A stretch of DNA of 64,000 nt, from positions 174,042,310 through 174,106,309 of the forward strand of contig CP136064.1 in assembly GCA_032622095.1 (NCBI GenBank), read 5' to 3'. The position numbers were made by a program, and so were the translations under genes. This document shows positions 58,942-64,000 of this stretch, piece after piece; positions within the stretch are counted from its first letter, which is position 1, and each line of letters starts with the position of its first letter. Under the pieces are notes generated by a model that saw only the letters and a program-made list of their open reading frames with translations, had not been told where the DNA came from and searched no databases. Source of the DNA: Siphonodentalium dalli (taxonomy: Eukaryota > Mollusca > Scaphopoda > Gadilida > Siphonodentaliidae).

Positions 58942-61900
58942 GTATTGTTTATATAAATAGTTACATATATACTCTTGGGTGCCTAATAAACATACATGTA
59001 CGATTGTTAAATTTGAATTAAAATTGCCGCCTGACGCCTGTACGATCGTTATTTGGCCCTGTACGTTTATTCAATTTGGCGGTCGAAATATGTCAACCAA
59101 ACTTTTTTTTTATACAGGGATGATTTGTGATTATTGAACAAATAAAGCGTGTGTGTTGATTCGTATGCACATTCGAAGACTCAGTTATCTACACATCGAA
59201 ACTATTTCTGTTAGGCCAAAAAAAAAGTGTTTTGGTTCTCTGGCAATTTCTTTTTCAAATCAATGAGGGAGGGAGGGTTTTATTTTTATTTTTTATTTTT
59301 TTCTGCGCATAGTAAGCATGGACAAAGATACCTTCCTCTGTCTAGTAATAACCAGAAAGGTAGAGGGAACTGTTATGCATATAAACTCATTTAGTCTTAT
59401 ATAAAAATGACATTGTACTACCAGTGTATGACTGGGATTACCTAACAATATATAATGCCCCTGACATTAACTACTGTTATTGTTGTCTAAAACCTGATAC
59501 CTCCCCATTCTAATATGTGATCCTGAATTTAGTCCTGTGCCTTTCAATTGTATAAAGTTACAATTAGTGTAAGTTGTTCACAGTGACTAATTGTAAGAAG
59601 AGCATGAGGATCAGCTAATCATTTTCTTAATTGTAGTCATCTACTTCATGTTGTAAGCCTGTAAGTCACTTTTTAACACATTACATGTTAGAGCTCAATG
59701 CACACTAATATTCGACACATATCTGCTATGGACATGTTGATAAAATGCAAATATTTTTTATTTTTTTTCGTAAGTTTTTTTGTCATAACATCAGCCCTGT
59801 ATGTTAATCCGCCCTGTATGTTTATTAAAAAATTGGGAATATTCCGCCCTGTATGTTTATTCCGCCCTGTATGTTTATTAGGCACTCAAGAGTATGGTGG
59901 TTTATATTTGAGTAATCAGAAATTTTGTCTATTGAAAGATATATAGTAAGATACAAGAGCACACCAGTGACCAAAAAAAAAATTAATTCGTGTATATAAT
60001 TTTACCCCCCCCCCCCCCCCAATAACTTGGACTGGCCATGACTTGATGCAGCATATTGTATTTAAGTTATTTCGTACTCCGCATGTATAATGTTTCGCTG
60101 ATTCTTGGTATACAGTGGGCGTTTTATTTATAGAAATGGGAATTTTTGGGACGGATTAAAAGTCGAACTGCGACCCGGAGGCCGAGTCCGGTAGAAGATG
60201 TAGTTTGTAATTCTGGTGAGATGCAAGAGAAAACTTCAGTGATAAGCCATATATACATATAGTTGTTGTAATAATTTGAAGGATTAGTTGTTTTAACGGA
60301 ATTATGAGTTGGTCATTCATGAAAGCAATATATTTTATATTCTACAATTACAATCATGGGTATATAATGTATGATCTTGAGCGCGTTACCATTTCTGACA
60401 TTGGTTTTCTTGTTTCAGATAATGCGTGATAGTCTGGGCATGGTTATGTACATGTATTTGTATCCTCTGTGTAACATTAGTATACCTTTCCTAACATCAT
60501 CATATATCCCCTTCCAAATACTGAAATCTAACAACTAATCCACCATAGACATAACTTGGTTCAAGCTTTTATCCATTAATTTTCTAGTCAGTTTTAAAAA
60601 AACTATTAAAAAAACATTGAACAGATATTTTTCGCCATGGGAACTTAAAATAATGAGATCAATGGTAAGATTTATTTTAGTTATTGCCCCAATCAACGAA
60701 ATTTGTTTGCAACATGCACAATTTTTCAACTTTTGAAATAATTGGCTATCGATGCAGATTTGCAGACATAACCTATTCGAGGCAAATAATGTTTTCTAGT
60801 ATAATCTTGATATAATACGAGATATTCATTTATTTCATCTGTAGCTATTGCATTAGTGGTTATTGTCAGGTGATATTTTATCCGGGTGACTAGAAATCAC
60901 CGGTGTCCGTCCCAGATGGTTTCTGGATGATATCTTCAGTAATATTTAATGAAATTAAACAATGTTTGGTTTGTGAGATTGTTGGTTAAGAGCAGAGGTC
61001 ATGTTTGAATATGGGTGTGATCTGTCAATTTTTACTGGAGTTATAGTCCTTGTTGACTTAGAATTTGCATGACTATTTTGATTTCTGGATGATAACTTTA
61101 GTTTTAGTTATCTGATTGTTTGCAAATATTGTACGAGGATTACCCGCATAAAAATATATGTCAAGTTTGAATACGGGTGCTGTCTGCCCATTTTTACTAG
61201 AGTTGTTGTCCTTGTTGACTTATAATATGCCAATTATTTTGGTTTCCAGATGATAAATTATCCAATTGTTTTCAAATTTGGTATATGGACTACTCTTATG
61301 AAAATTCAGGTCATGTACGATTTGGTTTGGTCCACCAAATTTTACAGGAGTTATGGCCCTTGTCGACTTAGAATTTGTCGGGGGACATTTGGCCAAGTAT
61401 CTTTTGATTAATTTCTATTTCATGATGTTTCTAAAGATATGCCTATTTAAAGGCATGGACCACAACCATATTTGCTACTTTTATATGAGTTTAACACAGA
61501 TTTAAAAAAATTTAAAGGCCCACTTAATTTTCGTATCACTGAATATTTTTTGTTATAGTGCCTTGATATACGGTTTGAATAACTATCTATGCCATAAAAT
61601 ATGATTCAAATACTATAATTCATCACCATTTGGAACGTCGGTGTCTCAGAAGGTGCCATAGAGTAATAGAAAGTAGCTGAAATCATAAAAATCATTCCCC
61701 CTGTTATGCCTCCCAGAATGCAACAGAATTCAAATTATAGTTTATTTTCAATGGAAGGGGAATTACTCAATATCTAAATATATAGAGTTAAACCCATCCA
61801 TTGAAAATAATAGACTTTGTGCAGAAACTTGAGCACAGAACAGACATCAATATCTCAACAAAAACAACATGTTCATATGGCATATATTTTATACATGTGT

Positions 61901-62077
61901 ATAATGTGATTTGGGGGTTCGAAAATTAAGTGGGCCTTTAACTTTCCTTTAGAAATAGCAAGTGTAATTGATGATGCATACTACTGAGTCTACTCCGCAT
62001 ACTAGCTCGGAGGTAGCATTCATGGAAAAAAACTGGTGCTGAGGGATACATATATCAATATGATTTTTGTACTTCAG
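58942..62077 (+). other. POLR2D intron 2, with degenerate tandem repeats
   Basis: 3136 bases. CCGCCCTGTATGTTTATT repeats three times near 59820-59880. A C18-class run lies at about 60005-60021. Degenerate units of about 120 bp at 60890-61390 have TTTCTGGATGATAACTTTAG and GTTATAGTCCTTGTTGACTT. Confidence 0.85.
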
Positions 62078-62200
62078 AAAACAACAGAATGAGAGTGCTG
62101 AGGATGAACAGGAGTTGTCAGAAGTCTTCATGAAGACGCTGAATTACTGTCAGAGGTTCAGCAAATTCAAGAATAGGGAAACAATTGCAGCAGTCAGAAG
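62078..62200 (+). CDS. POLR2D: POLR2D exon 3 (gene continues beyond the window)
   Basis: Encodes [20 protein letters not shown] then [20 protein letters not shown]. It matches animal RPB4 at all but a few positions (human: [20 protein letters not shown]). The acceptor TTCAG ends at 62077, and the donor is AGAAG then GTAAAG at 62201. It ends two bases into a codon (AG), expected to become Ser. The remaining conserved C-terminal part (starting SLLLQKK in vertebrates) was not found before base 64000, so intron 3 exceeds 1.8 kb and the CDS is incomplete here. Confidence 0.95.
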
Positions 62201-64000
62201 GTAAAGGTCTACACTATCAGTCGTAAGAATTGAGTGATCAGTACATTTTCCTGAATCTTGTTCCAGGCAGTATTCAGGAACAGACTCGGCTAATTCATGA
62301 TGTCATTCCAGTACACCTCACCAAATACCGGTAGCTATAAATGGCATAATCAATTTTCTGTCACATTGCTAATTTCACAGAGCTTTTACCAATTTAGAGA
62401 TTAGGACAACTGACACTAAAAACATCTATGAAGAGTCCTTAATTGACTAATAATACCTAGAAAGGCGAATAGAATTAAGTATTTCCAAGATTTTCAAAAG
62501 TTAGCACACTATATGTTACCTGTGAAAACGAAACTGGAAGCAGATATCTGTCAATCGTAAAACTATATTTAATGCGAAATGTGCATGGTGGCTTCATAGA
62601 TGGGGAAAGCTATTTATGGTGATGGTATTTAAATGGGAAGGGTGTTGAAATGTTTCAGACTATAGAACTCATAGCTAATTCTATAGTCTGTATTTTAATT
62701 AGACTGTGAAGACACTGGCTCAGTATGGTATGTTCATATGTGTGTGAACAAATTATCATTTAGATATATTTTCTGTGACTTGTTGTTTGCCTGCAGGTTT
62801 CCTAAAGTAATATCAATGTTCTGTTAAAATAGTCTTACTGATTGTCTAATAAAGATGAATGTTTTCCAAATAAAATTTGGTACCTACAGTGGTTTGAAAC
62901 CTCCTGTTTTATGTATTTCTGTATAAACTACGATGCCTGGAAGACCAGTCTTCTAAATTTTGCTATATTGGTGCCAACTTGGTGGGTCCTATGATTGTCC
63001 CCCAAAAACAAATTTCGGGGGACTAAAGAAATCTGCACAATCCCAGATGGTTTCCGGATGATGACCTTAATTAATAGTTTTAGTTATCTGATTGTTTGCA
63101 TGTATGATTTCATATGTGGATTACCCACATGAAAATACACCTCAAGTTTGAATTTGGTCCGACCCATTTTGCCATAGTTATGGTCCTTTTTTACTTAGAA
63201 TTTGCCAATTATTTTGGTTTTCTTGTGATAACTTTAGTTTTAGTTACCTGATTGTTTTCAAATTTTGTATGTGGATTAGCCTCGTGAAATTACAGGTAAA
63301 GTTCGAATTTGTATTCAGTCCAATAATTTTTGCCAGAGTTATGGTCCTTGTTGACTGATTTAGTATTGCTTTTCTATAAAGTTGGTTACACTACTTTTCT
63401 TTCATTCCATTTATACCATAGTCATAATGCATCCAAACAAGTCATTCCACATGTAGTGTTAACCCTTTGAGTGCCAGGTCGATTTTTGTGTCAACCCATA
63501 TACCCTGTGCCAATGCATTCTCTTATATATGCGAGTCGACCATAGGTCACCTCGCATATATAAGAGAATGCATTGGCCTAACCTTTTTTTTTTTTTTTTT
63601 TTTTTTACAATTTTAATAATTTATTCTTATATTCTTTAACAGACTTATTTTGTAGGTTTAGGGCCGATGAGATCGGCCCCTGGCACTCAAAGGGTTAAGA
63701 CAGTTTTTAGCTATTGTCGTGTGTTGGCATCCGTTCGTGAGTCAATAATTTCCCTTGGCACACCCCACTTCCCTCATCTGATCATCACCGATTTCACAGG
63801 GATCTTTGGGGTGACCTTTAGATGGGAGCAATCAATATTTTTCTGAATTTTGTTAAAAAAAACATGGCCACCAGCAGCCATCTTGGAGTTCACATATGAA
63901 TTCATCGGCACACATTTATTGGAGAATTCTTTTAATAATTTACAGGCATGTTTAGGATCACTTCTAGATGGGAGCTATTGATTTTGAATAATTTTTTATG
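62201..64000 (+). other. POLR2D intron 3 (partial)
   Basis: GTAAAG donor; no acceptor assigned. It contains about three degenerate units of about 125 bp (63040-63360; GGTTTCCGGATGATGACCTT, CATAGTTATGGTCCTTTTTT), the family B MITE, and ATGGCCACCAGCAGCCATCT at about 63864, the complement of a stretch near 20060. Confidence 0.75.
63463..63694. mobile_element. piggyBac-like MITE with internal palindrome (family B, copy 2)
   Basis: TTAA at 63459-63462 and 63695-63698. The ends are CCCTTTGAGTGCCAGG and its exact complement. The 26-bp palindrome arms are at 63510-63535 and 63551-63576 with a 15-base loop. A T23-class run follows. GGGCCGATGAGATCGGCCCC lies next to the right end. It is the reverse orientation of copy 1 (30347-30760) and 182 bp shorter. 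Confidence 0.9.

Overview
This is nuclear DNA from an animal. It has spliced genes with GT-AG introns, AT-rich non-coding DNA, many degraded transposable elements, non-LTR retrotransposon remnants and long poly-G/poly-C runs. Two conserved genes can be identified, both on the + strand. The repeat style (TIR elements with 'tccgtccgtccg' tracts and internal tandem units of about 120-160 bp) suggests a lophotrochozoan such as a mollusc or brachiopod. That placement is inference from memory; no species can be named.

Gene 1 (about 28.9-34.0 kb) is the 3' part of a MECOM/PRDM16 (PRDM3/16, EVI1) transcription factor gene. The exons are 29957-30098, 30881-30980 and 31505-33193, preceded by a likely first coding exon at 29011-29047. 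They encode an N-terminal zinc-finger cluster, a PLDLS CtBP-binding motif, a second three-finger cluster and an acidic tail. No PR domain was found in the window. A TATA box, an Inr-like element and an in-frame start just upstream suggest a promoter for a PR-less (EVI1-like) isoform. A small candidate exon with its own ATG lies at 15266-15346.

Gene 2 (57.55 kb to beyond the right edge) is POLR2D, the RPB4 subunit of RNA polymerase II. Exons 1-3 are present (57664-57733, 58884-58941, 62078-62200); the remainder lies past base 64000.

Everything else is repeats or unrecognised DNA. Elements with defined ends include a hAT-like element with an 8-bp duplication (38288-39413), a candidate Transib-like element with RSS-heptamer-like ends and a 5-bp duplication (39918-40415), and TTAA-flanked piggyBac-like MITEs of two families (1641-1874 and 11409-11631; 30347-30760 and 63463-63694). 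The second family carries a long palindrome also found alone at 34, 35 and 43 kb. Non-LTR retrotransposon remnants lie at 2.8-3.2, 8.25-10.66, 50.2-50.4 and 52.8-54.85 kb; the last is flanked by a 265-bp direct duplication. Three element families occur as inverted pairs across the window: 15.8/56.8 kb, 20.1/35.5 kb and 23.1/48.5 kb. The 23.1/48.5 kb pair carries 122-bp tandem units with NRF-1-like palindromes. A short motif, CGCTCTTT, recurs 19 times. The two genes share no visible pathway; they are simply neighbours on one strand about 23 kb apart.
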